A stretch of DNA of 64,000 bases from Xylanimonas oleitrophica (GCF_003244315.1 NZ_QKWH01000012.1:1-64000), one strand, 5' to 3'. Positions 52,498-63,400 are shown, numbered from the stretch's first letter. Notes: generated by a model from the letters alone, not told the origin. Program-made: numbers and translations.

Positions 52498-55400
52498 TCA
52501 GCGGGGCTCGCACGCTCCGACGAGCTCCCACTCGGAGCTGCGGGGCGGCACGGCGAGCCAGGACCCGTACGGCGGGATCGCCCCGACGACGGCGCGTCCG
52601 GCACCACCACCGCTGCCGCCGAGCGAGCTGCCGAACCAGCCGTTGCCCCACCCGTGCGAGCGGCCCCAGCCGTCGTTGCCCGAGCCGCGGCTGCCGGCAC
52701 CGCCTGCGCTGCCGCTGCTGTCGTGCGCGGCGTCGCCACCGCCACCCGCGGTGCGGGCGTCGTCGGACCTGCTGGACGACGACGGACGGTCGGCGGGGGT
52801 GCTCGGCGCGGCGGGTGCTGCCGGCGCCTCCGGCGCGGTGTCAGCGCCCTTGCCGTCGGCGTCCTTCTCTGCGGGGGCGAGCGTGCCGGCGGCGGGTGCC
52901 GCGGCCGGCGGACCCACGTACCGGTAGGTGCTCCAGCCCCAGCGCACCGTGTCCCCGACGGCGTACCCGTCGCGAGCCTCGGTGGCGGCGTCCCAGGCGG
53001 GCGAGCACCAGCCGGCGGCCGCACCCGTGAACGGCTCGATCGTCAGGTCGGTGCTCCAGCCGTCGGCGCGGACGGTGTACTGGGCACCGTCACGGCCGCT
53101 GACGGACCCGAGGTCCACGGTGAACGCTCCGCCGGCGGGCACCAGACGCGACGTCTCGGTAGCGCCCTCCACGGTAAACCAGACGGCGACGTTCGACCGC
53201 GTGTTGTCGAGGACCAGCCCGGCGGGCCGCGAGGAGGACGACGCCCCCTTGCTCGTGGCCACGGCCACCTCGCCGAGCTCGACGCGGGCGTCAGGCGCGA
53301 CGACGACACAGCTGACGGCGTTGTACTGCACCGTGGCGGTCCGCGTCAGGGTGCGCCCTTCGACGGCCCGGCTGAGCTCCACGGTGGCGGGGCCGCCACG
53401 GGCACGCAGCCAGTGACCGAGCCCGAGGGAGACGGTGCGCGACTCCCCGGCGGCGACGGTGACGCGCTCGCTCCAGGTCCGGTCGCGCAGAGCGACCCGG
53501 GCGTCGTAGGCACGGTCGCCGGTGTTGGTGATCGTGACGGTGGCCTGCGGGGTGCCCGTCGGGCTGCACTCGGCGAGCACGGAGACCTGCACGGCGTCCG
53601 GCCAGGTGAGGCTGGCGCAGCCGGCGAAGCTGACGTCGAGCGTGCCCACCTTGCGGCCGTCGGCGAGGACGTCGAGCGTGCGCGTCCCGAACTTCACCGG
53701 GACGGTGACCACGGTGCGCTCGCCGGCCGCCACCTCGGTGGTGGTGCCGGCCACGGTGAACCGTGCGGGCAGGGTCGAGGCGCGGTTGTCGAGCGGCACG
53801 CGGGCCGTCCGCGTGGAGACCTCGGTGGCCGGGTCGTAGACGCATCCCGCCAGGAACCGACCCTCGGGCCCGAACCGGTCGAGCGCCGGGGCGATGACGA
53901 CGTCGTCGAACCGCGCGGTGGGTGACTGCTCCGGCCTGGCGCGGGCGGTGGGCTCGTCGCCGTCGGCGTCCACCACCCAGCGGGAGAGGTCGAACGTGAG
54001 CGACCCGGAGCCGACGCGGCGCTCACCGGTGTCGATGGCGACCGTGCCCGTCCCTCCGGCGGCCACGGTGGTGCGCTCGGTGGCGAACGCCCCGGTGCGC
54101 ACGCTCACCTGCAGCGCCTCGTCGCCGTGGTTGACGAGGGTGCCGACGAGGCGGACCTGCCCGCCCACGTTCTCGGCGCGCACGGACGGCGTCACGTCCC
54201 ACGACGGCGCGTAGCACTCCTGGGCGCCGAAGGTGCCGGCGGGGACGGTGGTCGTGTAGGGCGTCCCGGCGACGGTCGTGCCGACCACCCAGGTACCGCT
54301 GCCGCCGGGCACCCGCAGCCCGTCGTGCACACGGAAAGTGCGCGCCTCGCCCGGCTTGAGGGTCTGCGTGATCGAGCTGCTGCCCGCGGCGTCGAGACGC
54401 ACGGTGACCACGCGCCCGGTGCCGTTGGTGTAGCGGCCCACCACCACGGCGTCCGCCTGGCCGACGCCACCGGTGGCCGCGCACCGGGCCTGCAGGGTGC
54501 TGCTCTCGGGCACGACGCCCTGCCACAGCGGCTCCACGGTCACGGCGCCGCTGCCGGAGACGACGTGCACGTCGTCGGCGGCACGCGGCACTGCCCGCAG
54601 GACCTGGCGGCCCACGGCCTCGGTCGCGGTGGCCACCACGCGCAGCTGCGTGCCGAGCGCCTCGCCGGGGGCGAGCTCGACGTCCTCGCGCGGGGCGCAG
54701 GTGATGCTGCCGGGAGTCTCGGCCGGGGCGCACCCGAGGTCGCCCTCGGCTCCGGCCAGGGCCAGGCCCTCGGGCAGGACGGTCTCGACGCTCCAGCCGG
54801 CGGTGGCGAGCCGGTCGCCGGTGTTGCTCACCGCCAGGGGCACGAGCGCGGCCCCCGGGTTCTGCAGCGCCTCGACGGCGCCCAGGCGCGCGGTGAGCTC
54901 GGCGCCGAAGAGGTCGACGGCGGCGGGCGGCACGTCGACCGGCGTCTTCTTCACGCCCTGGGCCCACACCTCGCCGTCGATGGCGTACTGCCCCCCGTTG
55001 TGGGCGACGACGTCGAACGCGGCGGTGCGCGTGCCGCCCACCGGGATGTCACCGAGCTCGCAGACCACCGAGCGCTGGTCGTCCGCCGGGACGGCGCAGC
55101 GCAGCGAGTCCGCCGAGAGCGGCAACGAGCCGGACGGCGAGGTCATCCCGCCCCGGGACGTCGGCAGCGCCGGGTCGAGGCCGTCCTCCAGCTCGAACCG
55201 CGCCTTGGCGCCCAGGGCCGGCCGGCCGCCGTCGTTGACCACGGTCAGCACCACCCGCTGGGGGACCCGCGGCTCGAGCACCTGGGTGGTGACGGGCTGC
55301 ACGTAGAGCTTGGCGGGCGGCGTCACGTCCAGGACCGCGGGCGGGGCGAGCACGGTGTTGGCCGGGGAGGTCGGGTCGGCGAACTCCTCGGCCGGCTGTG

Positions 55401-56736
55401 CCAGCACCGCGCCCCGCCCGGGCGCCGCGGGAGCGGTGGCGGAGACGGGCTCACGCGCCGGCGGGGCGGAGGCGGCCGGGCCCATCGCCTGCAGCACGGT
55501 GACCACACCGACGGCGGCGACCGCCACCGCCCCCGCGGCGGCGACGACGCCGGTCCCGCCCACGACGGCGCCCGCACCGGCAGCGGTGGCCACGACCGAG
55601 GAGGCGACGGCGGAGCCTGCGGCAGCCGAGCCGGCGGCAGCGCTCGCCCCCGCGGCGGCACCGGCAGCACCGGCCGTCGTCCCGGCCGCGCCTGCCGCGC
55701 CGGCACCGGCCGCCGCACCGGCACCGGCCGCGCCCGCCGCCGTCGAGCCTGCCGCGGCTCCGACGGTCGCGGTGCCTGCCGTGGCACCCGCGCCCGCGGC
55801 ACCGGTCGCTCCGGCGGTGGCGGCGGCCCCGGTGGTGCCGGCGCCCGCAGCGGCAGCCGCGGTCGTCGTCCCCGCAGCGGCAGCCGCCGTCGTCCCCGCA
55901 CCGGCGGCCGCGACGAGCCCGACGGGCAGCGCGCCGAGCACGGCCATGCCGACGGCGCCGAGCACCAGCGGGGCGACGACGGCGCGCATGCCGTGCGCGA
56001 CGTCAGACAGCTCGATCACGAGGGTGCGGCAGTCGCCGCACGTCTTCAGGTGGGCGTCGACCTTGCCGATCTCCCGCTTGGCGAGGCTGCCGCGCACGTA
56101 CCCGCCGAGCAGCGGGTTGACGGTGCGGCACCCGTCGGCGGACGACTGCGTCAGGTGCTGCTGCAGGTAGCCGACCCGCAGGCCCTCGCGCGCACGGTAG
56201 GCGAGGGCGGAGACGCCGTTGGGCGACAACCCCAGGATGGGGGCGATCTGGGCGGGGGTGTACCCCTCGACCTCGGTGTACCAGAGCACGGCCTGCCACC
56301 GCTCGGGCAGGTCGCGGTAGGCGCGGGAGACCACGGTGCGCTCGAAGCCCTGGACGGCCGGGTCCTCGGACTGCGCACCGGCGCGCAGGGCCGCCTCGAA
56401 CGTGGTCTGGTCGTCGGTGACCGTGGTGCGCTGGTGGCCCTTGGAGACCTCGACGGCCACGTTCTTGACCACGGTGAACAGGTAGGCGCGGAACATCTGG
56501 TCCGGGCCGCCGCCCTGCTGGAGCACGCGCAGCACGCGGGCGAAGGCGTCCGCCACGACGTCCTCGGCGTCGGCCGCACCCTGCACGTACTGGCGTGCGA
56601 GGCGACGTGCAGCGGCAGCGTGCCGCTCGTACAGAGCCCCGTAGGCGTCGAGGTCGCCGCTGCGCACCTCGAGGATGAGCTCCGCGTCACTCGGACCGGG
56701 GAGCTGGTCACCCGAGTCGATGTAGACGTCTGTCAC
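52498..56736 (-). CDS. ECF sigma factor fused to anti-sigma zinc finger, membrane segments and extracellular sensor
   Basis: 1412 residues in one frame. Sigma region 2 at ~30-97 (YGALYERHAAAARRLARQYV, FRAYLFTVVKNVAVEV) and region 4 at ~140-195 (DLPERWQAVLWYTEVEGYTP, ILGLSPNGVSALAYRAREGL). An anti-sigma zinc finger follows with Cys203 and H229-x3-C233-x2-C236. A transmembrane helix at ~252-277, a 110-residue Ala/Gly/Thr-rich linker and a second helix at ~395-417 come next. About 1000 extracellular residues hold Ig/CARDB-like beta domains, a CBM5/12-like stretch (WDAATEARDGYAVGDTVRWG) and a Gly/Ser-rich tail. So sensor, anti-sigma and sigma are one protein, which matches known large actinobacterial ECF groups with C-terminal extensions. 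GTG start. Confidence 0.92.
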   Translation of the reverse strand: MTDVYIDSGDQLPGPSDAELILEVRSGDLDAYGALYERHAAAARRLARQYVQGAADAEDVVADAFARVLRVLQQGGGPDQMFRAYLFTVVKNVAVEVSKGHQRTTVTDDQTTFEAALRAGAQSEDPAVQGFERTVVSRAYRDLPERWQAVLWYTEVEGYTPAQIAPILGLSPNGVSALAYRAREGLRVGYLQQHLTQSSADGCRTVNPLLGGYVRGSLAKREIGKVDAHLKTCGDCRTLVIELSDVAHGMRAVVAPLVLGAVGMAVLGALPVGLVAAAGAGTTAAAAAGTTTAAAAAGAGTTGAAATAGATGAAGAGATAGTATVGAAAGSTAAGAAGAGAAAGAGAAGAAGTTAGAAGAAAGASAAAGSAAAGSAVASSVVATAAGAGAVVGGTGVVAAAGAVAVAAVGVVTVLQAMGPAASAPPAREPVSATAPAAPGRGAVLAQPAEEFADPTSPANTVLAPPAVLDVTPPAKLYVQPVTTQVLEPRVPQRVVLTVVNDGGRPALGAKARFELEDGLDPALPTSRGGMTSPSGSLPLSADSLRCAVPADDQRSVVCELGDIPVGGTRTAAFDVVAHNGGQYAIDGEVWAQGVKKTPVDVPPAAVDLFGAELTARLGAVEALQNPGAALVPLAVSNTGDRLATAGWSVETVLPEGLALAGAEGDLGCAPAETPGSITCAPREDVELAPGEALGTQLRVVATATEAVGRQVLRAVPRAADDVHVVSGSGAVTVEPLWQGVVPESSTLQARCAATGGVGQADAVVVGRYTNGTGRVVTVRLDAAGSSSITQTLKPGEARTFRVHDGLRVPGGSGTWVVGTTVAGTPYTTTVPAGTFGAQECYAPSWDVTPSVRAENVGGQVRLVGTLVNHGDEALQVSVRTGAFATERTTVAAGGTGTVAIDTGERRVGSGSLTFDLSRWVVDADGDEPTARARPEQSPTARFDDVVIAPALDRFGPEGRFLAGCVYDPATEVSTRTARVPLDNRASTLPARFTVAGTTTEVAAGERTVVTVPVKFGTRTLDVLADGRKVGTLDVSFAGCASLTWPDAVQVSVLAECSPTGTPQATVTITNTGDRAYDARVALRDRTWSERVTVAAGESRTVSLGLGHWLRARGGPATVELSRAVEGRTLTRTATVQYNAVSCVVVAPDARVELGEVAVATSKGASSSSRPAGLVLDNTRSNVAVWFTVEGATETSRLVPAGGAFTVDLGSVSGRDGAQYTVRADGWSTDLTIEPFTGAAAGWCSPAWDAATEARDGYAVGDTVRWGWSTYRYVGPPAAAPAAGTLAPAEKDADGKGADTAPEAPAAPAAPSTPADRPSSSSRSDDARTAGGGGDAAHDSSGSAGGAGSRGSGNDGWGRSHGWGNGWFGSSLGGSGGGAGRAVVGAIPPYGSWLAVPPRSSEWELVGACEPR

Positions 56737-56908
56737 GACCCCTGCCGTTCCTGGCGTGGCTGGCGCCCCCCGTTCCCCTGAGGCGCGCGTTCACTATACG
56801 CTGAAGTCACCCGGTCACCGGGGGTGAAAGCCGGTTTCGGAGCCCTTCTGGGGGTGCCTGGCGGCCCATTCCTGCGGAATGATGGACGTCCATGGGGGAG
56901 AACCTATC

Positions 56909-57673
56909 GTGAGCCGGTTCGCAGCCGGTGTGCCACACGCCGCTGACCTGCGCGAACAATGGCGCGCCACGAGCCTGGCCGAGGTGTGGCTGCGCCCTGG
57001 CGACTGGTACCACCCCGCCGTGGACGCTCTCGTCGAGGCCGTCAGCGAGGACCGCACGCCCGATGCGGCGGCGCAGCGGCTCGGTGCCGCGCGCGGTGCG
57101 GCCGGCGTCGGCATCGGGGAGTCCCTGGACGACCTGAGCTGCCTGTACCGGGCCCTCGGCCGCTCCGCCGACCCTCAGGCGCTGCGCGCTCTGTCCGTGG
57201 GCTGGGTCGAGGGGCACGAGTCCCTGCCCGTGCACTCGGCGGTGCGCGACCCCGCGACCGGCCTGCCCACGGCCGACTACCTGGGCGAGCGCCTGCGCGA
57301 GACGTACGGCGAGGCCCTGCGCTCGGGCGCCGACGTGCCGGAGACCCACTGCCTCGTGGTGCTCGACGTCGCGCTCGACGACCTGGACGCCTGGCGCCGC
57401 ATGGCCCGCTCGGCCACCGTGGGCCGCACCCTGGACCAGGTGTTCGGCGACGGCCACCCGATGGGTGTGCTGACCGACGGCCTGTACGCGGTGCTGTGCC
57501 CGCGCGGCCAGGGAACCCCGCAGCTGGCGCAGACGCTGCGCCGCGTGATCGAGAAGAACGCCGAGATCCTGGGGCTCTCGGAGGTCATGCGCCGCCCCAC
57601 CCGCGTGTGGGTGGAGAAGCTGCCGGCCTCCCACGCCGACGCCGTGGAGCTGCTCGCACAGCTGAGCCGCTGA
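56909..57673 (+). CDS. Degenerate GGDEF-like protein divergent from the ECF gene
   Basis: 254 residues; GTG at 56909 has GGGGGAG 8 nt upstream. The C-terminal half starts DPATGLPTADYLGERLRETYGEAL, like the start of a GGDEF domain (DxLTGLxNR), and continues with LVVLDVALDDLDAW and VLTDGLYAVLCPRGQG, where active cyclases read RxGGDEFxxLLP. The catalytic GGDEF is therefore lost, and no cyclic-di-GMP synthesis is expected. The N-terminal half is helical and unrecognised. The 171-nt gap to the ECF gene contains TATAGT on the minus strand (56793-56798). Confidence 0.72.
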   Translation: MSRFAAGVPHAADLREQWRATSLAEVWLRPGDWYHPAVDALVEAVSEDRTPDAAAQRLGAARGAAGVGIGESLDDLSCLYRALGRSADPQALRALSVGWVEGHESLPVHSAVRDPATGLPTADYLGERLRETYGEALRSGADVPETHCLVVLDVALDDLDAWRRMARSATVGRTLDQVFGDGHPMGVLTDGLYAVLCPRGQGTPQLAQTLRRVIEKNAEILGLSEVMRRPTRVWVEKLPASHADAVELLAQLSR

Positions 57674-57691
57674 CCGAGCCTCCCGGACGCG

Positions 57692-57725
57692 AACGGCGGC
57701 CGCTCCCCTGCGGGGCGGCCGCCGT
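57692..57725 (+). terminator. Terminator after the GGDEF-like gene
   Basis: Stem AACGGCGGCC...CCCC with its complement and one 2-nt bulge, 18 nt after the stop. Confidence 0.7.
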
Positions 57726-57779
57726 TGGTGCGTCCGGGGCTGCGACATCTCCGTCAGCGAGCTCATGGCCCCTCCTCGA

Positions 57780-57898
57780 CGTGCCTCACGGACACGACGA
57801 GAATAGGCGCAGAAAAGCAGGCTCGCCAGAAAAGAGAAACCACGCGAGAAACTGAGGTCTGCCTTTCCAGATATAGGAAAGAATGCCGTCGCGGTAAT
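57780..57898. other. AT-rich non-coding stretch beyond hspR
   Basis: Runs such as GCAGAAAAGCAGG, CAGAAAAGAGAAACC and CCAGATATAGGAAAG make this segment close to 50% A+T, whereas the flanks are around 25%. A CTTTCC/GGAAAG hairpin followed by T-rich sequence on the minus strand could terminate the heat-shock operon. No convincing gene is seen in it on either strand. Confidence 0.5.
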
Positions 57899-58357
57899 TC
57901 AGTCGCGGCGTGACTGCCGGTGAGGCCGCCACAGCACGAGCGCTCCCCCTCCGGGCCGGCGCTCGACGTCGACCCGCAGCTCGGCGCTGCGCACGCGCCG
58001 CCCCCGCGGCACCACGACGACGTCACCCGCCGTGCCCGCCGCGAAGACGCGTCGCTCGGCCTCGACCCGCTCGGTCTGGAAGGCCAGCAGCTCGGCCAGC
58101 CGCTGCTCGAGCACGCTGACCTGGCGCTCGAGGTCCATGATCCGCTTGATGCCGGCCAGGTTGATGCCCTCGCCCTGCGCCAGGCGCTGCACCTCGAGCA
58201 GCCGCGCCACGTCGTTGCGCGAGTAGCGCCGGCCCCGCCCCACCGTGCGGCGGGGCGTGACCAGCCCGAGCCGGTCGTACTGGCGCAGCGTCTGAGGGTG
58301 CATGCCCGCCATCGCGGCGGCCTGCGACACGGTCAGCACCGGTGCGTCGTCGTTCAT
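57899..58357 (-). CDS. hspR: Heat-shock repressor HspR (MerR family)
   Basis: 152 residues. MerR-type winged helix at the N-terminus: VLTVSQAAAMAGMHPQTLRQYDRLGLVTPRRTVGRGRRYSRNDVARL, then the dimerisation coiled coil GINLAGIKRIMDLERQVSVLEQRLAELL. HspR binds HAIR sites with DnaK as co-repressor; two such sites lie before dnaK (62113 and 62175). Last gene of the dnaK-grpE-dnaJ-hspR operon, as in Streptomyces and mycobacteria. The C-terminal ~45 residues are basic. Confidence 0.95.
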   Translation of the reverse strand: MNDDAPVLTVSQAAAMAGMHPQTLRQYDRLGLVTPRRTVGRGRRYSRNDVARLLEVQRLAQGEGINLAGIKRIMDLERQVSVLEQRLAELLAFQTERVEAERRVFAAGTAGDVVVVPRGRRVRSAELRVDVERRPGGGALVLWRPHRQSRRD

Positions 58358-58437
58358 CGCAGCCTCCTCCCGCCTGCCGTCAGCAGCGCGTCAGCTCCTC
58401 GTCCCGTCAGGCCCGCAGAGCCGTCACCTCGAGCGTG

Positions 58438-59466
58438 TCAGCCCTGCGCCGCGCGGGCCACCAGGTCCGCGCGGACGTCCTCGCGGTCGCTCTCCGCCAC
58501 GAAAGCCTCGAGCGCTTCCTTGGCCTTGCGGCTCAGCTTCTGCGGCACCACCACCTGCACGGTCACGAGCAGGTCGCCCGCGCCCTTGGAGGTGGCCACG
58601 CCACGGCCCTTGACGCGCAGCACGCGGCCCGACGGCGTCCCCGCCGGAACCTTGACCCGCACCGTATCGCCAGAGAGCGTCGGCACCTCGACCTGAGCCC
58701 CCAGGGCGGCCTCGCCGAACGTGACCGGCACCGTGACCCGCAGGTCGCGTCCCGACAACGAGAACACGGGGTGCTTCTCGACGTGCACCGTGAGCACGAG
58801 GTCGCCGGCGGCACCGCCGCCGACGCCGGGGCGCCCCTTGCCACGGATGCGCAGCTTCTGGCCGTCGTTGACGCCCGCGGGGATGCGCGTGGTGACCTTC
58901 TTGCCGTCCACCATCAGCTCGACGGTGGCTCCCTCGACCGCGGTACGGAACGACAGCGTGGTCTCCGCAGCGAGGTCGGCGCCCTGCTCCGGCGTGGCGA
59001 AGCCCGCACGGCGGCCGCCGAAGCCGCCGGCTCCCGCGCCGCCGAACATCGAGCCGAGGATGTCCTCGAACCCGCCGCCGGCCCCGGCGCCCGCACCACC
59101 GGTGGAGTAGCGCACGCGCGGACCGCCCTGCGCCCCGCCGGGCGCTCCCCCGCCGAACATGGCTCCGAAGATGTCCTCGAACCCGCCCGCGCCGCCACCG
59201 GTGCCCCCGGCGGTGAAGCGCGCCCCGCCACCGGCCATCGCCCGCAGCGCGTCGTACTGCTTGCGCTGCTCCGGGTCGGACAGCACGGCGTACGCCTCGC
59301 CGATCTCCTTGAACCGGGCCTCCGCCTTGGCGTCACCCTGGTTCTGGTCGGGGTGGTACTGGCGGGCCAGCTTCCGGTACGCCTTCTTGATGGCCGCGTC
59401 GTCCGCGTCCTTGGGGACGCCGAGCGCGGCGTAGAAGTCCTTCTCGATCCAGTCCTGACCGGTCAC
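58438..59466 (-). CDS. dnaJ: DnaJ-type co-chaperone without zinc-finger domain
   Basis: 342 residues. J-domain at 1-72 with the HPD motif in [13 protein letters not shown] Gly/Phe/Ala-rich linker follows ([14 protein letters not shown] and [13 protein letters not shown] repeats), then two C-terminal substrate-binding beta domains ([38 protein letters not shown]). The four CxxCxGxG zinc repeats of class A DnaJ are absent, so it is a class B/CbpA-like J-protein, as found in this operon in several actinobacteria. It is separated from grpE by 125 nt with a long inverted repeat. Confidence 0.93.
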   Translation of the reverse strand: MTGQDWIEKDFYAALGVPKDADDAAIKKAYRKLARQYHPDQNQGDAKAEARFKEIGEAYAVLSDPEQRKQYDALRAMAGGGARFTAGGTGGGAGGFEDIFGAMFGGGAPGGAQGGPRVRYSTGGAGAGAGGGFEDILGSMFGGAGAGGFGGRRAGFATPEQGADLAAETTLSFRTAVEGATVELMVDGKKVTTRIPAGVNDGQKLRIRGKGRPGVGGGAAGDLVLTVHVEKHPVFSLSGRDLRVTVPVTFGEAALGAQVEVPTLSGDTVRVKVPAGTPSGRVLRVKGRGVATSKGAGDLLVTVQVVVPQKLSRKAKEALEAFVAESDREDVRADLVARAAQG

Positions 59467-59502
59467 GACGCCTCCCTTCTCGATCCACTGGGCGTGCAGG
59501 GC

Positions 59503-59578
59503 GGGGCTTCAGGTCTCACTTGCTCGAACGATCCGCTCGCAAGCTCGATCGGCTCTCGCTCACGAGACCTGAAGCCCC
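59503..59578 (-). repeat. Inverted repeat between grpE and dnaJ
   Basis: 15-bp perfect arms GGGGCTTCAGGTCTC and complement separated by 46 nt that themselves contain repeated GCTCG and CGATC words able to form inner stems. It fills much of the 125-nt gap between the grpE stop and dnaJ start. It may reduce read-through or be a processing site that sets the DnaJ to DnaK ratio. Confidence 0.6.
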
Positions 59579-59591
59579 ACCTCGACCACGA

Positions 59592-60214
59592 CTACTCCGG
59601 CCCGACGACCCCGACGCGGGCAGCCCGGACGACCTTCTCGCCGATGCGGTAGCCCGGCTCGACGACGAGCTCGACCGTCGCTGCGGTCGCCTCGGCGTCG
59701 GCGCGGTGCATGAGCGCCTCGTGGACGGTGGGGTCGAACTCCTCGCCCACCACACCGAACCGCTCCACCCCGAACCTGGCCAGGGAGGCGTCCAGCTTCT
59801 CCGCGATGGCGGCCATGGGCCCGCTCAGATCCCCGTGCTGCTTCGCGCGCTCGATGTCGTCCAGCACGGGCAGCAGGCTCGTCAGCACGTCCTGCACGCC
59901 CCGGGTACGCGCGGCCTCCTGGTCGCGCAGCGCCCGGTTGCGGTAGTTCGTGAACGACGCCCGCTCGCGCTGGAGCGCGTCGAGGTGCTCGGCGGCCTCG
60001 GCCTTGGCCTTGGCCAGCTCGGCAGTCTCGCCCTCGGGCTCGAAGTCGAGAGCGGCCAGCGGGTCGGCGGCGGCCTCCCCGCCCGGCTCGGCGGCCCCGC
60101 CCTCGGGCGCGCTCTCGCGAGCGGTGCCCGAGGTGGGGTCCACCTTGCGCTTGTCCGTGAACTGGAAGGGCTTGTCGGAGCCCTCCGGCTCCGGCGTGCC
60201 CTGCGGCTCGTCCG

Positions 60215-60218
<4 letters not shown>
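59592..60218 (-). CDS. grpE: Nucleotide exchange factor GrpE
   Basis: 208 residues. An acidic, disordered N-terminus (about 1-60), the long dimerising helix ([35 protein letters not shown]) and the C-terminal beta wing ([19 protein letters not shown] and [24 protein letters not shown]). It releases ADP from DnaK. GTG start overlaps the dnaK stop by 4 nt. Confidence 0.95.
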
Positions 60219-62089
<1,871 letters not shown>

Positions 62090-62112
62090 GGTTGCTTCCT
62101 CCGGTGGTGCGG

Positions 62113-62133
62113 GTTGAGTCTGCTCCGCTCAAC
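62113..62133 (-). promoter_or_regulatory. HAIR operator 1 (HspR-binding site)
   Basis: GTTGAGT-N7-GCTCAAC on the plus strand, close to the HAIR consensus CTTGAGT-N7-ACTCAAG. It lies 24 nt upstream of the dnaK ATG and covers the candidate -10 (62131-62136). Confidence 0.85.
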
Positions 62134-62159
62134 CTAGGTCGGGCGCTGCGCTGCGGCAA
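62131..62159 (-). promoter_or_regulatory. Candidate dnaK promoter
   Basis: On the minus strand TTGCCG (-35) and TAGGTT (-10) are separated by 17 nt. The -10 overlaps HAIR operator 1, fitting repression by HspR. Confidence 0.55.
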
Positions 62160-62174
62160 GTCCGCGCGGCCAAA

Positions 62175-62195
62175 GTTGAGCCTGCCTGACTCAAC
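62175..62195 (-). promoter_or_regulatory. HAIR operator 2 (HspR-binding site)
   Basis: GTTGAGC-N7-ACTCAAC, flanked by AA and TT that extend the palindrome to 9 bp arms. It lies upstream of the candidate -35, 62 bp (centre to centre) from operator 1, about six helical turns. Confidence 0.88.
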
Positions 62196-62222
62196 TTGAC
62201 CGACGGCCCACCTATTCCGGCC

Positions 62223-63152
62223 TCACAGCAGCTCGACGCTGTCCGCCTGCGGCCCTCGGTCGCTCTGCCGCACCTTGAAGCGGACCCGGTCGCCCTCCTC
62301 CAGGACCTCCTCGTCCCGGACCACCGACACGTGCACGAACAGGTCGGCGCCGCCGGCGTCAGGGGTGATGAACCCGAAACCGCGCTCCGCGTCGTAGCGG
62401 GCGACGGTGCCCTCCCCTCCGCGCACCGCCCCGCCGGACGCGCCGGGCCGGCTCGACCGGCCACGGTCCGCAGCGGCGCGCCCGCCCCCGGAGCCGCGCA
62501 CGAGCCGCACGTCGCGAGCCGTCGGGCCCCTGTCGCCGTCGACGACCTCGTACGTCACACGGGCCCCCTCGGAGAGCTCCGTCAGCCCGGGGCCGAGCGC
62601 GCTGACGTGGACGAAGACGTCCTCGCCGCCCGAGTCGGGAGCGACGAACCCGAAGCCCTTGGTGCCGTCGTACCAGGACACCGTGCCGTCCGCGCCGTCC
62701 GACACCGGTCGCGCGGCCTGGGCCCCGAGAGGCAGCAGGTGGTCCGCCTGCGGCCCCTTCTCCCCGTCGACGACGAGGAACGCCACCCGCTGGCCCTCCG
62801 AGACCACACCGCCCCCGACGATGGCCGAGGAGTGCACGAAGACCTCGGCACGACCGCCGTCGGGCATGACGAAGCCGTACCCCTTGGCCGGCTCGTACCA
62901 GGAGACGGTGCCGAGCACACCCAGGGACGCGTCGGGCGCCCGGTCGCCCGTGACGCGGACGCGACGCGCCTGCGGGCCACGGTCACCCTCTCCGACCTCG
63001 AACTCGACGGCCTGCCCCTCCCGGAGCACCCTCGGCCCGTCGTCACCGACGATCTCGGACGCGTGCACGAAGAGGTCCTCGGCCTCGTTCCCGAGGTCGA
63101 TGAAACCGAACCCTCGGTCGGCGTCGAACCATCGGACAGTTCCCTGGGGCAC
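62223..63152 (-). CDS. Protein of four tandem cold-shock domains
   Basis: 309 residues from GTG with GAGGAG 6 nt upstream. Four CspA-like OB domains follow one another: CSD1 ~1-67 ([14 protein letters not shown]), CSD2 ~80-147 (KGYGFV, VFVHSS), CSD3 ~153-220 (KGFGFV, DVFVHVS) and CSD4 ~245-309 ([13 protein letters not shown]). Each keeps both RNA-binding motifs. A Gly/Arg/Ser-rich linker precedes CSD4. Bacterial cold-shock proteins normally have one domain of ~67 residues. It should bind single-stranded RNA or DNA with high avidity, as an RNA chaperone. It ends 27 nt before HAIR operator 2. Confidence 0.93.
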   Translation of the reverse strand: MPQGTVRWFDADRGFGFIDLGNEAEDLFVHASEIVGDDGPRVLREGQAVEFEVGEGDRGPQARRVRVTGDRAPDASLGVLGTVSWYEPAKGYGFVMPDGGRAEVFVHSSAIVGGGVVSEGQRVAFLVVDGEKGPQADHLLPLGAQAARPVSDGADGTVSWYDGTKGFGFVAPDSGGEDVFVHVSALGPGLTELSEGARVTYEVVDGDRGPTARDVRLVRGSGGGRAAADRGRSSRPGASGGAVRGGEGTVARYDAERGFGFITPDAGGADLFVHVSVVRDEEVLEEGDRVRFKVRQSDRGPQADSVELL

Positions 63153-63400
63153 TTAGGACTCCTCGTCTCAGCAGACATTGCTGTGACCCAGTGTCCCCCC
63201 ACCCAGCCGCGGACGGGCGCGTCCGGGCGCCACGGCCTTCGACCGCCGACCGGCCAGGGCGGGTCCTCCTCCGGTGGACGACGCGGCCACGGGCCGGCCG
63301 CCAGGACCCCGCGACCGACGCCGCGGCCGCCCTGGGCGACGGCCACGGCCGCTCTGGCAGGTAGCGTGAGCACCAGACGGGCCAGGAGGAGGTGGACCAC

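Noticed and set aside
54127-56781. An 884-codon plus-strand frame opposite the ECF gene
   Set aside because: Low-complexity Arg/Gly composition mirrors the Ala/Gly linker; a GC shadow.
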